From positions 1 to 56,734 of the forward strand of contig NZ_JACLGO010000030.1 in assembly GCF_014219065.1 (NCBI RefSeq): DNA of 56,734 nucleotides, in the 5' to 3' direction. This document shows, one piece after another, positions 37,626 to 46,975 of this stretch (position 1 is the stretch's first letter; every line of letters begins with the position of its first letter). The notes under the pieces are model-generated. The model worked only from the letters and a program-made list of their open reading frames with translations. It had not been told where the DNA came from and did not search any database. This DNA is from Halopseudomonas xiamenensis (GTDB lineage Bacteria; Pseudomonadota; Gammaproteobacteria; Pseudomonadales; Pseudomonadaceae). A program made the translations under genes and the position numbers.

Positions 37626-38642
37626 TTAGCGATACCCATTCGGGTTATTCGATTGCCAGCGCCAGGCATCGGCACACATGGCCTCCAGCCCCAGCTCCGC
37701 GCGCCAGCCGAGTTCCTCGGCAGCCATGGCCGGATCGGCATAGCAGCAGGCCACATCGCCAGGGCGACGGTCGGTCAGTACATAGGGCAGTTTCTGGCCA
37801 CAGGCCCGCTCGAAGGCATGCAGCATATCCAGCACTGAATAGCCCTTGCCCGTACCGAGGTTGAACGCCTTGAGCCCCAGGCCGCGCTCCAGCCACTGCA
37901 GCGCCTTCACATGCCCTTCGGCCAGGTCCATGACATGGATATAGTCACGCACACCGGTGCCATCATGGGTTGGATAATCGCTGCCGAACACACTCAGATG
38001 TTCGCGCCGGCCCACCGCAACCTGGGCGATGTAAGGCATCAGGTTATTGGGAATGTCCGCCGGGTCCTCACCGATACGGCCGCTGATATGCGCACCCACG
38101 GGATTGAAATAGCGCAGCAGCGCCACGTTCCAGGCGTTATCGGATACATAAAGATCGCCCAGCAGTCCCTCGACCATCAGCTTGGAGCGACCATAGGGGT
38201 TGGTCGCACTGGTGGGGAAATCCTCACGGATCGGCACCGAGGCCGGATCGCCATACACCGTGGCCGAGGAGCTGAACACCATGTTCTTCACTCCGGCCCG
38301 GCGCATCGCATCACAGAGCACCACAGTGCCGCTGACGTTGTTGTGGTAGTAGCGCAGCGGCTGGGCCACCGACTCGCCCACCGCCTTCAGCCCGGCAAAG
38401 TGGATCACCGCATCGATGGCATGCTGCTCAAACAACTGATCGAGCAGAGCAGCATCGTTCACGTCACCCTCAACCAGCGGCAACGCCTGACGGGTGATAT
38501 CCTCCACCCGCCGCACCGCCTCCCGAGAGCTGTTGCTGAAATTGTCCAGCACCACCACCCGGTAGCCCGACTCCAGCAATCTGATGCAGGTGTGCGAGCC
38601 AATATAACCCGCGCCCCCCGTCACCAAGATGGTCTTGCTCAT
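37626..38642 (-). CDS. galE: UDP-glucose 4-epimerase
   Basis: GalE interconverts UDP-glucose and UDP-galactose (sometimes the N-acetyl forms). The 338-residue protein is an extended SDR with TGGAGYIGSHT at the NAD site, SSSATVYGDP carrying the catalytic Ser region, and NPYGRSKLMVE as the YxxxK pair. The ATG at 38642 follows GAGG and is preferred to a TTG two codons upstream. It lies between manB and wbpM on the same strand. Substrate range (Gal versus GalNAc) cannot be set by eye. Confidence 0.94.
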   Translation of the reverse strand: MSKTILVTGGAGYIGSHTCIRLLESGYRVVVLDNFSNSSREAVRRVEDITRQALPLVEGDVNDAALLDQLFEQHAIDAVIHFAGLKAVGESVAQPLRYYHNNVSGTVVLCDAMRRAGVKNMVFSSSATVYGDPASVPIREDFPTSATNPYGRSKLMVEGLLGDLYVSDNAWNVALLRYFNPVGAHISGRIGEDPADIPNNLMPYIAQVAVGRREHLSVFGSDYPTHDGTGVRDYIHVMDLAEGHVKALQWLERGLGLKAFNLGTGKGYSVLDMLHAFERACGQKLPYVLTDRRPGDVACCYADPAMAAEELGWRAELGLEAMCADAWRWQSNNPNGYR

Positions 38643-38659
38643 ACCCAATTCCTCATCTT

Positions 38660-38822
38660 CCGGGGCGTAGCCCCCGGCTTCGGGGATGCAGCCCCCGGAC
38701 CGCTATCGGGCGCCACACCTGCGCCCGCCCCACCTAAAACCTGTCGTCGAGCAGGCGCTCGACAACCCGAATACACCGCGCCCGCTTTCGGGGTGTAGCG
38801 CGCCTGCGCTACGCCTACGGCC
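38660..38822. repeat. Palindromic repeat cluster between manB and galE
   Basis: In order: a GGGGCGTAGCCCCCGG-type unit (about 38663-38715), GTCGTCGAGCAGGCGCTCGA with CAACCCG (38743-38769) and GGGGTGTAGCGCGCCTGCGC with TACGCC (38790-38815). These are the two families seen before glmS, again side by side. Confidence 0.75.
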
Positions 38823-38841
38823 TACCACCTCAAACCCAACG

Positions 38842-40236
38842 TCAAATCGCCCGTATCGCCTCCAGCAGCTTATCGGTCTGCTGCTGCATCAAGGTTGCAT
38901 CACCCCGGCTTTCCACGTTCAGGCGAATGACCGGCTCGGTATTCGACGCCCGCAGATTGAAGCGCCAATCCGCGAAACAGACGCTCAGGCCATCAGTGTA
39001 ATCCACATCCAGCGCCTCAGGCGCATATTGCGCCTCGATTGCCTTGATCACCGTTGCGGCATCGCTGACCGTCAGGTTGATCTCACCAGAGGACGGATAG
39101 GCAGCAATACGCTCGCCGACCAGCTCGGACAGCGGCTTGCCCTTGCGGCAGACCAGCTCGGCCACCAGCAACCAGGGGATCATGCCGCTGTCGCAATAGG
39201 CGAAGTCACGGAAGTAGTGGTGTGCACTCATCTCACCGCCATACACCGCGTCCTCGGCACGCATGCGCTCCTTGATGAAGGCATGCCCGGCCTTGGTCTG
39301 GATCGCCACCCCACCGCTCTGCTCCACCTGCTCCACGGTATTCCATACCAGCCGCGGGTCATGGATGATGCGCGCGCCCCGCTCCTTCTGCAGGAAAGCC
39401 TCCGCCAACAGCCCGACGATGTAATAGCCCTCGATAAAGCGGCCCTGCTCATCGAACAGGAAGCAGCGATCAAAATCACCATCCCAGGCAATCCCCATAT
39501 CCGCCTCGTACTTGAGCACCGCATCGCGGGTCACACCGCGGTTCTCGATCAGCAGCGGGTTGGGAATGCCATTAGGGAAACTGCCATCCGGCTCATGGCA
39601 GATCTTCACCAGTTCCACGGGAATATGCTGCTCGGCGAAGGCCTTCTCCAGCGCATCCACCACCGGCCCGGCCGCACCGTTACCGGCGTTGACCACCAGG
39701 CGCATGGGCGTGAAAGACACCGGGTCGATATAGCTGAGCAGGTGCTCGATGTAGTCGGCGCGGACATCGACCAACTCGTAGCTGCCGCGATCCGCCTCCG
39801 CCACCGTAGGGTCACAGCCGTCGACCAGCTCGTACTCAGCAGCCTCCGCCAGAGCACGGATATCCGCCAGCCCGGTATCGGCGGAAATCGGCCGAGCACC
39901 CTCGCGTACCAGCTTGAAGCCGTTGTAATCGATAGGGTTGTGCGACGCCGTCACCTCGATACCGCCGTCGACACCCAGGTGGAAGGTGGCAAAGTACACC
40001 TCCTCGGTGCCGACCATACCCAGATCGAGCACATCCACACCCTCGTCACGCAACCCATTGGCCAGCGCCGCCTTCAACGGCGCAGAGGTCTCCCGCACAT
40101 CGCCACCGAGCACCACACGCTTGGGCTTGAGCCACTGGGCAAAGCCCCGGGCAATACGATAGGCAACGCCCTCATCCAGCTGCGTACCCAACTGCCCACG
40201 AATGTCATAGGCCTTGAAACAAGTGATCTCGGACAT
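38842..40236 (-). CDS. manB: Phosphomannomutase (CpsG/ManB type)
   Basis: It converts mannose-6-phosphate to mannose-1-phosphate for the GDP-mannose made by ManC. The 464-residue alpha-D-phosphohexomutase starts [20 protein letters not shown]. It has the phosphoserine loop [12 protein letters not shown], the metal loop DGDFDRC and the sugar-binding [10 protein letters not shown]. The sequence is closer to enterobacterial CpsG/RfbK than to AlgC, so a separate algC may exist elsewhere. ATG 40236 follows AAGGAA; an upstream in-frame extension reads through the repeat DNA and is rejected. Confidence 0.93.
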   Translation of the reverse strand: MSEITCFKAYDIRGQLGTQLDEGVAYRIARGFAQWLKPKRVVLGGDVRETSAPLKAALANGLRDEGVDVLDLGMVGTEEVYFATFHLGVDGGIEVTASHNPIDYNGFKLVREGARPISADTGLADIRALAEAAEYELVDGCDPTVAEADRGSYELVDVRADYIEHLLSYIDPVSFTPMRLVVNAGNGAAGPVVDALEKAFAEQHIPVELVKICHEPDGSFPNGIPNPLLIENRGVTRDAVLKYEADMGIAWDGDFDRCFLFDEQGRFIEGYYIVGLLAEAFLQKERGARIIHDPRLVWNTVEQVEQSGGVAIQTKAGHAFIKERMRAEDAVYGGEMSAHHYFRDFAYCDSGMIPWLLVAELVCRKGKPLSELVGERIAAYPSSGEINLTVSDAATVIKAIEAQYAPEALDVDYTDGLSVCFADWRFNLRASNTEPVIRLNVESRGDATLMQQQTDKLLEAIRAI

Positions 40237-40290
40237 ACAGGTTCCTTTGCTTGAAAATCGTGAAAATCTTTTTGGGGGTGGGCTGCCCTT

Positions 40291-40549
40291 CCCCCTCTCC
40301 CCAGCCCTCTCCCGCGAGGGGAGAGGGAGCCGGTCGTGCAGGCTGGGAGCTATTGTTTCGTCCTGAAGCTTCTCTGAACGGCCACTACACCGAGACTCCA
40401 CAACATCTGCTCATCTGCTCATCTGCTCATCTGGACATCTGGACATCTGGACATCATCAATAACTTAATACTGTCAGAAATAAGGAAAACACCCCGCAGG
40501 CACCAACAAGCTCCCTCTCCCCTCGCGGGAGAGGGCTGGGGAGAGGGGG
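40291..40549. repeat. Perfect 40-bp inverted repeat pair flanking an 8-bp tandem repeat
   Basis: CCCCCTCTCCCCAGCCCTCT to GAGGGAGC (40291-40330) recurs exactly as its reverse complement at 40510-40549, 179 bases away. Each arm itself contains the short palindrome CTCTCCCGCGAGGGGAGAG. Between them, six 8-base units lie at 40404-40451: CATCTGCT three times, then CATCTGGA three times. The 325-base gap between pgi and manB holds no gene. Confidence 0.92.
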
Positions 40550-40561
40550 AACAAAAAAACC

Positions 40562-42181
40562 TCACCCCTCCCCCAAAATCCTTCCCAACAACCCCACCGT
40601 AGAAGAATCCGCCCCCACCAACTCCCGCGTCTCCCCCCGAATCCTCGCCAACGTATCCACCGCCAACCGCTTACCCATCTCAACCCCCCACTGGTCAAAC
40701 GGGTTAATCCCCCAGATCACCGACTGCACAAACACCTTATGCTCATACATCGCGATCAACGCCCCCAGGCTATACGGCGTCAACTCATCCAACAACAAAG
40801 TCGAACTCGGCTGATTCCCCCTGTAACGCTGATAGCTCGGCATGCTCTCCGGCTCCTTCAGCGCCGCATCCCCCAGCGCCAGCAGACGTGACTGCGCCAG
40901 GCAGTTGGCCAGGGCCAGCTCATGCTGCGCGACCAGCTCCTCCATCACCTCATCATGACTCTGATGATAACGCCGCGCCGGCATAATGAAGTCACAGGTC
41001 ACCGCCTCGGTGCCCTGGTGCAGCAGCTGGTAAAAGGCGTGCTGCGCATTCGGCCCCACATCGCCCCAGATGATCGGGCAGGTATGGTGCTCCACCGGCT
41101 TGCCCTCACGGGTCACGCTCTTGCCGTTGGACTCCATCTCCAACTGCTCCAGGTACAGCGGCAAATGTTTCAAACGCCCATCATAGGGCAGTACCGCCTG
41201 GGCGTTAATTCCCAAGATATTGGTATTCCAGACGCCGATCATCGCCATCAGCACCGGCAGGTTGCTTTCCCATGGCGCCGACTTGAAGTGTTCATCCATC
41301 AGGTGCGCACCGGCCAGCAGGTGCCGGAAGCCGTCCATCCCCACCTTCAGCGCAATCGGCAGACCAATCGCCGACCACAGCGAATAGCGCCCGCCAACCC
41401 AGTCCCATATCTGCAACTGGTGCTCCTCGCTGATCCCCCACTCGGTCATCTTCGCCACAGCGGAAGACACCCCGAGAAAGTGACAATGCGCCACCCCCGG
41501 CTTGCTGCCCAGCGTGTGCTGCAGCCAATGCCGGGCGGTATCGGCGTTGCTCAGGGTATCGATGGTGGTGAACGACTTGGAGGAGATGATGAACAGCGTC
41601 GAATGCGGATTGAGCGTACGCAGCAGCTGCGACAGCTGGCTGCCATCCATGGTCGAGGCAAAATGCATGGTCAGGCGTGACGAGGTAGGCATGACGCTGT
41701 CACACAGCGCATCGCTGACCATCAACGGCCCCAGATCGGAGCCACCCACACCGATATTGACCACATCGGTCACCACCTCACCGGTCACCCCGCGCCACTG
41801 TCCGGAATGCAGTTTGTTGACGATGCGCTCCATCCGGTCGAGCTGTTCATGTACCTGGGCGGTGATATCGTCGCCATCAACCTGGCACGCGGCATCACGC
41901 GGCAAGCGCAACGCCCAGTGCATTGCCGGCCGGCCTTCGGTGCAGTTGACCGGCTCGCCAGCGAACAACTTGCCGATCCATTCCTCCAGTTTGCTCTGCC
42001 TGGCCAGTTGGAACAGAGTCTCCAGCGTCTGCTCGGTCAAGCGCTGCTTGGAATAATCGAACAACAACGGCCCGCACTCGCAATGCAAATGCGCAAAGCG
42101 TTGCGGATCGGTCGCGAACAGCTGGGCCAGATGCTGTTCTTTCATGCTATCGGCGTGGTCCGCCAGAACGCGCCAGATCAT
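40562..42181 (-). CDS. pgi: Glucose-6-phosphate isomerase
   Basis: Pgi interconverts glucose-6-phosphate and fructose-6-phosphate, linking GalU/Ugd precursors with ManC and GlmS precursors. The 539-residue protein is slightly shorter than the usual 545-555 because its N-terminus is short. Family blocks [35 protein letters not shown] and the C-terminal [12 protein letters not shown] are present. AAGGCG precedes the ATG by six bases. It lies 25 bases downstream of the UDP-glucose-dehydrogenase-like gene and probably shares its transcript. Confidence 0.94.
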   Translation of the reverse strand: MIWRVLADHADSMKEQHLAQLFATDPQRFAHLHCECGPLLFDYSKQRLTEQTLETLFQLARQSKLEEWIGKLFAGEPVNCTEGRPAMHWALRLPRDAACQVDGDDITAQVHEQLDRMERIVNKLHSGQWRGVTGEVVTDVVNIGVGGSDLGPLMVSDALCDSVMPTSSRLTMHFASTMDGSQLSQLLRTLNPHSTLFIISSKSFTTIDTLSNADTARHWLQHTLGSKPGVAHCHFLGVSSAVAKMTEWGISEEHQLQIWDWVGGRYSLWSAIGLPIALKVGMDGFRHLLAGAHLMDEHFKSAPWESNLPVLMAMIGVWNTNILGINAQAVLPYDGRLKHLPLYLEQLEMESNGKSVTREGKPVEHHTCPIIWGDVGPNAQHAFYQLLHQGTEAVTCDFIMPARRYHQSHDEVMEELVAQHELALANCLAQSRLLALGDAALKEPESMPSYQRYRGNQPSSTLLLDELTPYSLGALIAMYEHKVFVQSVIWGINPFDQWGVEMGKRLAVDTLARIRGETRELVGADSSTVGLLGRILGEG

Positions 42182-42206
42182 AATTTCGCCTTTTGTAAAT
42201 ATTTCA

Positions 42207-43502
42207 TCAGCGCCGACCTATCCCGTAATAAGTAAACCCACTACGCTTCATATACACCGGGTCCCACACATTACGCCCATCCAGCACCAGCGGCGCACGC
42301 ATCTCGGCCTTCAGCCGCGCAAAATCCGGGCTCCAGTAGGACTTCCACTCGGTCACCAGCATCAACGCATCCGCCCCGGCCACCGCCGCATAGGGGTCGT
42401 CGTGCAGCACCAGGTCATCCCGCGTACCAGCCCATTGCGCCAGCGCCGGCAACGCACGGGGATCATGGACATGCACCTGCACACCTTGCGCCCACAACGC
42501 CTCGATCAGCTTCAACGCCGGCGCATTATCGATACGCGACGACTCAGGCTTGAACGCCACGCCCCAGATCGCCACCTTGCGGCCATCCAGCTTATTGTCA
42601 TAGTGCCGCCACAACTTGCGGAACAGCGCCTCCTTCTGCCGCTCGTTGATCTGCAGCACCTCTTCCAGCAACTGCGCCTGCAGACCGCTGTGCTGCAGGG
42701 TACTGGCCAGACTCATCACATCGCGGGAAAAGCTCAGCCCACCAAAACCACAACCGGGATACAGATAAGCCTCACCAATGCGCTTGTCCGCCCCCATCCC
42801 CTGGCGCACCCGCTCGATATCCACACCCAGGTTGTCCGCCAGGTTGGCCATATCATTCATATAGCTCAAACGCGTCGCCAGCATGCCGTTGATCGCCAGC
42901 TTGGTGAACTCCGCCTCCCGCGGGCGCATCTGCATGATCGAATCCCGGCGGCGATTAAACGGGCGCAGTATTTCCGCCACCAGGCGCACCGCCCAGGGCA
43001 AATCCGCCCCCACCAACCAATGCTCGGCGCGGGTGAAACCATTCAGCGCCGCCCCTTCGGTCAGCAGATCGGGAATGCTCACCACCGCACCATGGCGCAG
43101 GTCGGCTCCAGGTCGGCCCAGCAGAGTCTGCTGCAATGCCTCGGTACTGCCGACGGGAAAGGTGGACTGGTTGACCACCAGGAATTCAGGATCGATATCA
43201 GCCGGCAAGCCATCCACCAGGCGATGCGCCAACTCCAGCGCATCCGGCGACAATGCCAGCCACAGCACGGTGCAACGGGTATCCGGTGCGGTATCAAGCC
43301 CTGCCACCAGCAGTCGGCCAGAGCGCTTCTGCTCAGCCATCAGATCCGCAAGCCCCGGCTCACGGAAAGGAAACTCCTCACCACTCAAGGCATCGGCAAT
43401 CGGCCCGGCGGGCACATGCAAGCGGACCTGATGCCCCGTGGAAGCCAGCGCCGCAGAGCTGACCAGCGCGCATAGCGTATCGCCATACACATCAATGTAC
43501 AT
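42207..43502 (-). CDS. Degenerate UDP-glucose/nucleotide-sugar dehydrogenase paralogue
   Basis: The 431-residue, full-length protein has the three-domain UDP-glucose dehydrogenase layout, but key residues are missing. The NAD motif GxGYVG has become GDTLCA (residues 7-12). The nucleophile in GGSCFPKD is replaced in GGLSFSRD by Ser257. NPEFLKEG has become IPDLLTEG. By contrast STFPVGST, the lysine and asparagine of [13 protein letters not shown] (Lys201, Asn205) and the C-terminal domain are kept. It is therefore probably inactive as a four-electron dehydrogenase, yet it is intact as a gene. It lies nine bases after galU, where Pseudomonas often has an active ugd. A regulatory or altered-reaction role is possible. 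Confidence 0.85.
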   Translation of the reverse strand: MYIDVYGDTLCALVSSAALASTGHQVRLHVPAGPIADALSGEEFPFREPGLADLMAEQKRSGRLLVAGLDTAPDTRCTVLWLALSPDALELAHRLVDGLPADIDPEFLVVNQSTFPVGSTEALQQTLLGRPGADLRHGAVVSIPDLLTEGAALNGFTRAEHWLVGADLPWAVRLVAEILRPFNRRRDSIMQMRPREAEFTKLAINGMLATRLSYMNDMANLADNLGVDIERVRQGMGADKRIGEAYLYPGCGFGGLSFSRDVMSLASTLQHSGLQAQLLEEVLQINERQKEALFRKLWRHYDNKLDGRKVAIWGVAFKPESSRIDNAPALKLIEALWAQGVQVHVHDPRALPALAQWAGTRDDLVLHDDPYAAVAGADALMLVTEWKSYWSPDFARLKAEMRAPLVLDGRNVWDPVYMKRSGFTYYGIGRR

Positions 43503-43511
43503 GGTTCATCC

Positions 43512-44399
43512 TCAACCTTGATAACGCCCCAACATCGCCCGGAAATCAGCTCCCAGTTGCGGATGCTGCAAACCATAGGCAACCGTCGCCTCCAGATACC
43601 CCAGCTTGCTGCCGCAATCATAGGAGCGACCGGAAATATGCCAGGCCTCGACGCCCTCTCCCTTCATCAGCTCGGCAATCGCATCGGTCAGCTGGATCTC
43701 CCCACCCGCACCGGGCTGGGTATTGGCCAGCAGCTCGAAGATGCGCCCGGGCAATACATAACGACCGACGATCGCCAGGTTGGACGGCGCCTCATCACGT
43801 GGCGGCTTCTCCACCACCCGGCTCATCAGCGTATGGTTGCCCGGCTGCAGCTCAACGCCATGCACATCCACCACCCCGTATTGGCTGACCAACTCCTCCG
43901 GCACCGGCTCGACCATGATCTGGGCATGACCACCGGTCTCGATAAAGCGCTGCGTCATCAACCCCAGGTCATTGGTGGCGCCACTGCCCTGCTCCACCAA
44001 CACATCCGGCAGCAGCACGGCAAAGGGCTCATCCCCAACCACCGGCCGAGCACAATACACCGCATGCCCCAGGCCCAACGCCCGGCCCTGACGCACCGCC
44101 GTCACCTTCAGCTGCGGCGGCGCGATATCGCGCAACACCTGCAGTAACTCCTTCTTGCCCCGGCGCTCCAGCTCCGCCTCCAGCTCATAGTGCACATCGA
44201 AGTGATCCTCGATGGCCTTCTTGCTGGAGTGAGTCACCAATACAATCTCGTTGATCCCGGCCGCCAGCGCCTCCTCGACCACATACTGAATCACCGGCTT
44301 GTCCACTACCGTGACCATCTCCTTGGGAATCGCCTTACTGGCGGGCAAAAAGCGCGTACCCAACCCCGCAACCGGCAAAACAGCTTTAGTGACCTTCAC
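43512..44399 (-). CDS. galU: UTP-glucose-1-phosphate uridylyltransferase
   Basis: GalU makes UDP-glucose from UTP and glucose-1-phosphate, feeding Ugd, GalE and the WcaJ-type transferase. The 295-residue protein has the nucleotidyltransferase signature [18 protein letters not shown] and [20 protein letters not shown]. The start is GTG, preceded by CAGGAG with a six-base spacer. It is first of the galU, dehydrogenase-like and pgi run on the minus strand. The C-terminus is about 15 residues longer than in E. coli-type proteins, within the normal range of Pseudomonas GalU. Confidence 0.95.
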   Translation of the reverse strand: MKVTKAVLPVAGLGTRFLPASKAIPKEMVTVVDKPVIQYVVEEALAAGINEIVLVTHSSKKAIEDHFDVHYELEAELERRGKKELLQVLRDIAPPQLKVTAVRQGRALGLGHAVYCARPVVGDEPFAVLLPDVLVEQGSGATNDLGLMTQRFIETGGHAQIMVEPVPEELVSQYGVVDVHGVELQPGNHTLMSRVVEKPPRDEAPSNLAIVGRYVLPGRIFELLANTQPGAGGEIQLTDAIAELMKGEGVEAWHISGRSYDCGSKLGYLEATVAYGLQHPQLGADFRAMLGRYQG

Positions 44400-44580
44400 T
44401 GTTAACTCCTGATTCTAAATAAGTTTTTTTCAAAAAATAGGAAAGCGTAGCGCAGAAAGAGTTCAGATTAAATCCATATACGAAGCAAGCTTCGCAGAAA
44501 GCATATGAAGCGGTAGACAAAGGGATGGAATCGTTAGCCAAACAAGACATGTGTAACCCACCACAGCAGTCATGGGATGA

Positions 44581-44612
44581 GCACCCCCGGTCCGCATTCG
44601 GACGCTATACCT
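44581..44612. repeat. Palindromic repeat containing the mntA stop codon
   Basis: CCCCCGGTCCGCATTCGGAC then GCTATACC matches GCCCCGGTCCGCGTTCGGGC at 4595. The TAG stop of the MNT gene (44605-44607, minus strand) lies inside it. The rest of the gap from 44400 to 44580 is AT-rich and empty. Confidence 0.6.
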
Positions 44613-44940
44613 GTATCAAGGCCGTATCATGCTTGACATAAAAAGGCACCCCAACGCGCTCGATGTGCTCAACAAGCGACGCGTTGTCAATCCGGTGCAT
44701 CAGTGACAAATCCACAGTCCAGGGCAACAGCAAATCATCGATTTGATTTTCAATCGTCAACAACGTCGACAGATCAAGCATCTCTCCCTTGATCGTCAAG
44801 TCGATATCCGATCCTGGCCGATAGTTTCCCTTGGCACGTGATCCGTAAAGCAGAACCTCATCAATCTGCGGCCACTGCTTGAATACCCGCGTCAATCGTT
44901 CAATCGCGTCGGTGGGCAGACCGTACAGCAAGGTTGTCAT
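44605..44940 (-). CDS. mntA: MNT-domain nucleotidyltransferase antitoxin (MntA-like)
   Basis: The 111-residue minimal nucleotidyltransferase has the intact active site GSX10DXD: Gly33-Ser34 with Asp45 and Asp47 ([18 protein letters not shown]). In characterised HepT/MntA systems such a protein adds AMP to the toxin tyrosine and silences it. The ATG overlaps the stop of the upstream HEPN gene by four bases, the standard arrangement of the pair. The stop codon sits in a palindromic repeat, so the C-terminus may have been set by repeat insertion. Confidence 0.87.
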   Translation of the reverse strand: MTTLLYGLPTDAIERLTRVFKQWPQIDEVLLYGSRAKGNYRPGSDIDLTIKGEMLDLSTLLTIENQIDDLLLPWTVDLSLMHRIDNASLVEHIERVGVPFYVKHDTALIQV

Positions 44941-45356
44941 ATCTCCTCGGCCCTACTCTGCATATCTGTTTCAAACCGAGCGAACAAACCATGATAGCTA
45001 TTCAGAATCTTATCGGTAATCTCGTTGGCGACAGACTCATTGTAGGTATGGGCAGACTGATTACGACTCTTGATCATCTCCATCCAGCCCTCTCCATCCG
45101 TAACCAGACCGTGCTTGAACGCGTTACGAATAGCATCCCTGGACCCTGTTATGCCGGGATTGCCCTGATAGAGAAAATAATCCTTCATCACATTCCAGGC
45201 CAACTCAAAGACGAACTCGAACGCCTGAATGACTCCTTGCTTCTCCAGATCACTTAGATCACGTGAATGGGCCAACTCCACCGCACTGACCAACCTCGCC
45301 CTCGCTCGCTTAAAATTTGCCAAGCGCTGCACCCAGCGAATGTCTTGACCATCCAT
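44937..45356 (-). CDS. hepT: HEPN-domain toxin (HepT-like)
   Basis: The 139-residue helical protein is of the HI0074/HepT family. The RX4HXY motif is complete: Arg98, His103 and Tyr105 in RNQSAHTY. Members are RNases or adenylylation targets paired with MNT antitoxins; Tyr105 is the expected AMP acceptor. ATG 45356 is chosen because family proteins begin close to [11 protein letters not shown]; an earlier in-frame start adds eleven residues. It is co-transcribed with mntA through a four-base overlap and is lower in GC than the flanking genes. Confidence 0.86.
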   Translation of the reverse strand: MDGQDIRWVQRLANFKRARARLVSAVELAHSRDLSDLEKQGVIQAFEFVFELAWNVMKDYFLYQGNPGITGSRDAIRNAFKHGLVTDGEGWMEMIKSRNQSAHTYNESVANEITDKILNSYHGLFARFETDMQSRAEEI

Positions 45357-45454
45357 CACTCTTCTCCAGAAAATTGTCGACGCAAGCATGAAGCGTTCAC
45401 CACCTCACTCTACACAAAGTGACACTAGTGTGACTTAACGTAGAGATAATGCCA

Positions 45455-45492
45455 GGGATGTAGCGCCCGATCCGCACTCGGGCACTACGCCT
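45455..45492. repeat. Palindromic repeat upstream of the DUF2235 gene
   Basis: GGGATGTAGCGCCCGATCCG continues to CACTCGGGCACTACGCC, a variant of the GTAGCGC...GCGCTAC family with a longer loop. It separates the divergent hepT and DUF2235 genes. Confidence 0.65.
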
Positions 45493-45556
45493 CCCCCTCC
45501 AAATCGCACCAAATGAGCTATACAGAATGGGCACCCCCAATGACAAGGAAAACGTC

Positions 45557-46846
45557 ATGCCCAAAAGAAGACTGGTTCTCTGCCTGGACGGCACCTGGAA
45601 TTCCAATGACAAAAGCGACAAGGTAACCAACGTCGTCAAGCTGCTGCGCTCCATCCCACCGGTGGCAGGCGACGGCACCAGCCAGATCCTCTACTACGGG
45701 CGCGGCGTCGGCACCGCCAAGGGCGACAAGGTCAGCGGTGGCTTCAGCGGCGCCGGGCTGGATGCCAACGTCATCGACGGCTATCGCTTCCTCGGCAACA
45801 ACTACCAGCCAGGCGATGAAATCTACCTCTTCGGCTTTTCCCGGGGCGCCTATACCGCACGCAGCCTGGCGGGGCTGATCAACCTGGCCGGCATATTCCA
45901 CCCCTCCTGCCTCGGTGGCCCACTGGAACAACTGCTGGAAATCCGCCGATCGGACAACTACCCCGACAACCAGGCAAGAAAAACCGCCATCGCCGCCATC
46001 GACAACCTCAAGCGCCACGAACAGGTCAGGATCAAATGCATCGGCGTATGGGACACCGTCGGCTCGTTGGGTATTCCCGGCGACTGGGCGAAGAACCTGT
46101 CCTTCGCTTCACGCTGGTACTTCCACGACGTACGCCTGGGCTCGCATGTCGACGTCGCCCTGCACGCCCTGGCCATCGACGAAAAACGCGCCGCCTTCCC
46201 ACCCACACTATGGGAAAAGCCCATCGGCCAACCACTGCCGTCCGGCCAGATCGTCGAACAGGTGTGGTTCGCCGGCGTCCACTCCAACATCGGCGGCTCC
46301 TACCCCGACAGCGACCTGTCGGACATCACCCTCGACTGGATGATCAAACGCCTGCGCGTCCACACCGACCTGGCGATCGACGTTCATCACGTGGCCCTGG
46401 ATCTCAACCGCCCGATACAGGAACGCATCAAGGGCAAAGGCATCGAAAGCCGAACACTGCTATACCGCGCCATGCTCAGCCACACCTACCCCTACCTGCG
46501 CACCATCTGCGACGTGATCACACCACCCACCGGCAAGCTCGACGGCCTGATCCGCAACAACGTCAGCCTCGAAAACAGCCGGCGCAACACGCCCAACCCG
46601 CAAGAGGAGACCGTCAACGAATACCTGCACATCTCCGCCCTGCAACGCTGGCAACTGGAACACGTCCAACACGACGCCCCCGTGGACAAGGACATCACCC
46701 CAACCCCCTATCGCCCACCGAACCTCACCGCAGTGATCAAACAGGCAAGCCTGCAACCACCAGGCAAAACCATTCCCGTGGTCGACTGGGACGGTGAACC
46801 AATCCCGCCAGAGCAAGTACCCTGGCCCACTAACATCGGAGTGTAG
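45557..46846 (+). CDS. DUF2235 alpha/beta-hydrolase-like protein
   Basis: The 429-residue protein belongs to DUF2235, a predicted hydrolase family that includes the phospholipase effector Tle1. It starts MPKRRLVLCLDGTWNS, with the LDGTWN block at 10-15 and the nucleophile elbow GFSRG (Ser95). Other family blocks are CIGVWDTVGSLGIP and QVWFAGVHSNIGGSYPDSDL, the latter carrying the acid/His region. ATG 45557 follows AAGGAA. No type VI secretion genes are nearby, so a secreted-effector role is only a possibility. The TAG stop is formed by a palindromic repeat. Fragments of a second copy lie at 49394 and 50448. Confidence 0.87.
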   Translation: MPKRRLVLCLDGTWNSNDKSDKVTNVVKLLRSIPPVAGDGTSQILYYGRGVGTAKGDKVSGGFSGAGLDANVIDGYRFLGNNYQPGDEIYLFGFSRGAYTARSLAGLINLAGIFHPSCLGGPLEQLLEIRRSDNYPDNQARKTAIAAIDNLKRHEQVRIKCIGVWDTVGSLGIPGDWAKNLSFASRWYFHDVRLGSHVDVALHALAIDEKRAAFPPTLWEKPIGQPLPSGQIVEQVWFAGVHSNIGGSYPDSDLSDITLDWMIKRLRVHTDLAIDVHHVALDLNRPIQERIKGKGIESRTLLYRAMLSHTYPYLRTICDVITPPTGKLDGLIRNNVSLENSRRNTPNPQEETVNEYLHISALQRWQLEHVQHDAPVDKDITPTPYRPPNLTAVIKQASLQPPGKTIPVVDWDGEPIPPEQVPWPTNIGV

Positions 46847-46860
46847 CGCGCCTGCCACAC
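46839..46860. repeat. Partial palindromic repeat spanning the DUF2235 stop
   Basis: GGAGTGTAGCGCGCCTGCCA keeps the left arm of the GTAGCGCGCCTGCGCTAC palindrome. The stop TAG is its third to fifth bases after GTG. The right arm has diverged. Confidence 0.55.
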
Positions 46861-46975
46861 CACACGCATTGATAAAGGCACCACTGCAGCGCGCTGGCTC
46901 ACGCTGAAAAAACCATCCATGAACACGAAGTCATGAGCCTGAACAGCCAGGATTCCGAAGCCTTCTTCAATGGGG

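Noticed and set aside
38686..40254. 522-codon plus-strand frame opposite manB
   Set aside because: Begins in repeats and runs antisense to a secure phosphomannomutase gene.
40404..40451. Short tandem units as a CRISPR array
   Set aside because: Units are 8 bases with no spacers; this is a simple tandem repeat.
40512..40561. Inverted repeat arm as a pgi terminator
   Set aside because: The T-run precedes rather than follows the stem on the pgi strand, and the arm is part of an inverted repeat pair.
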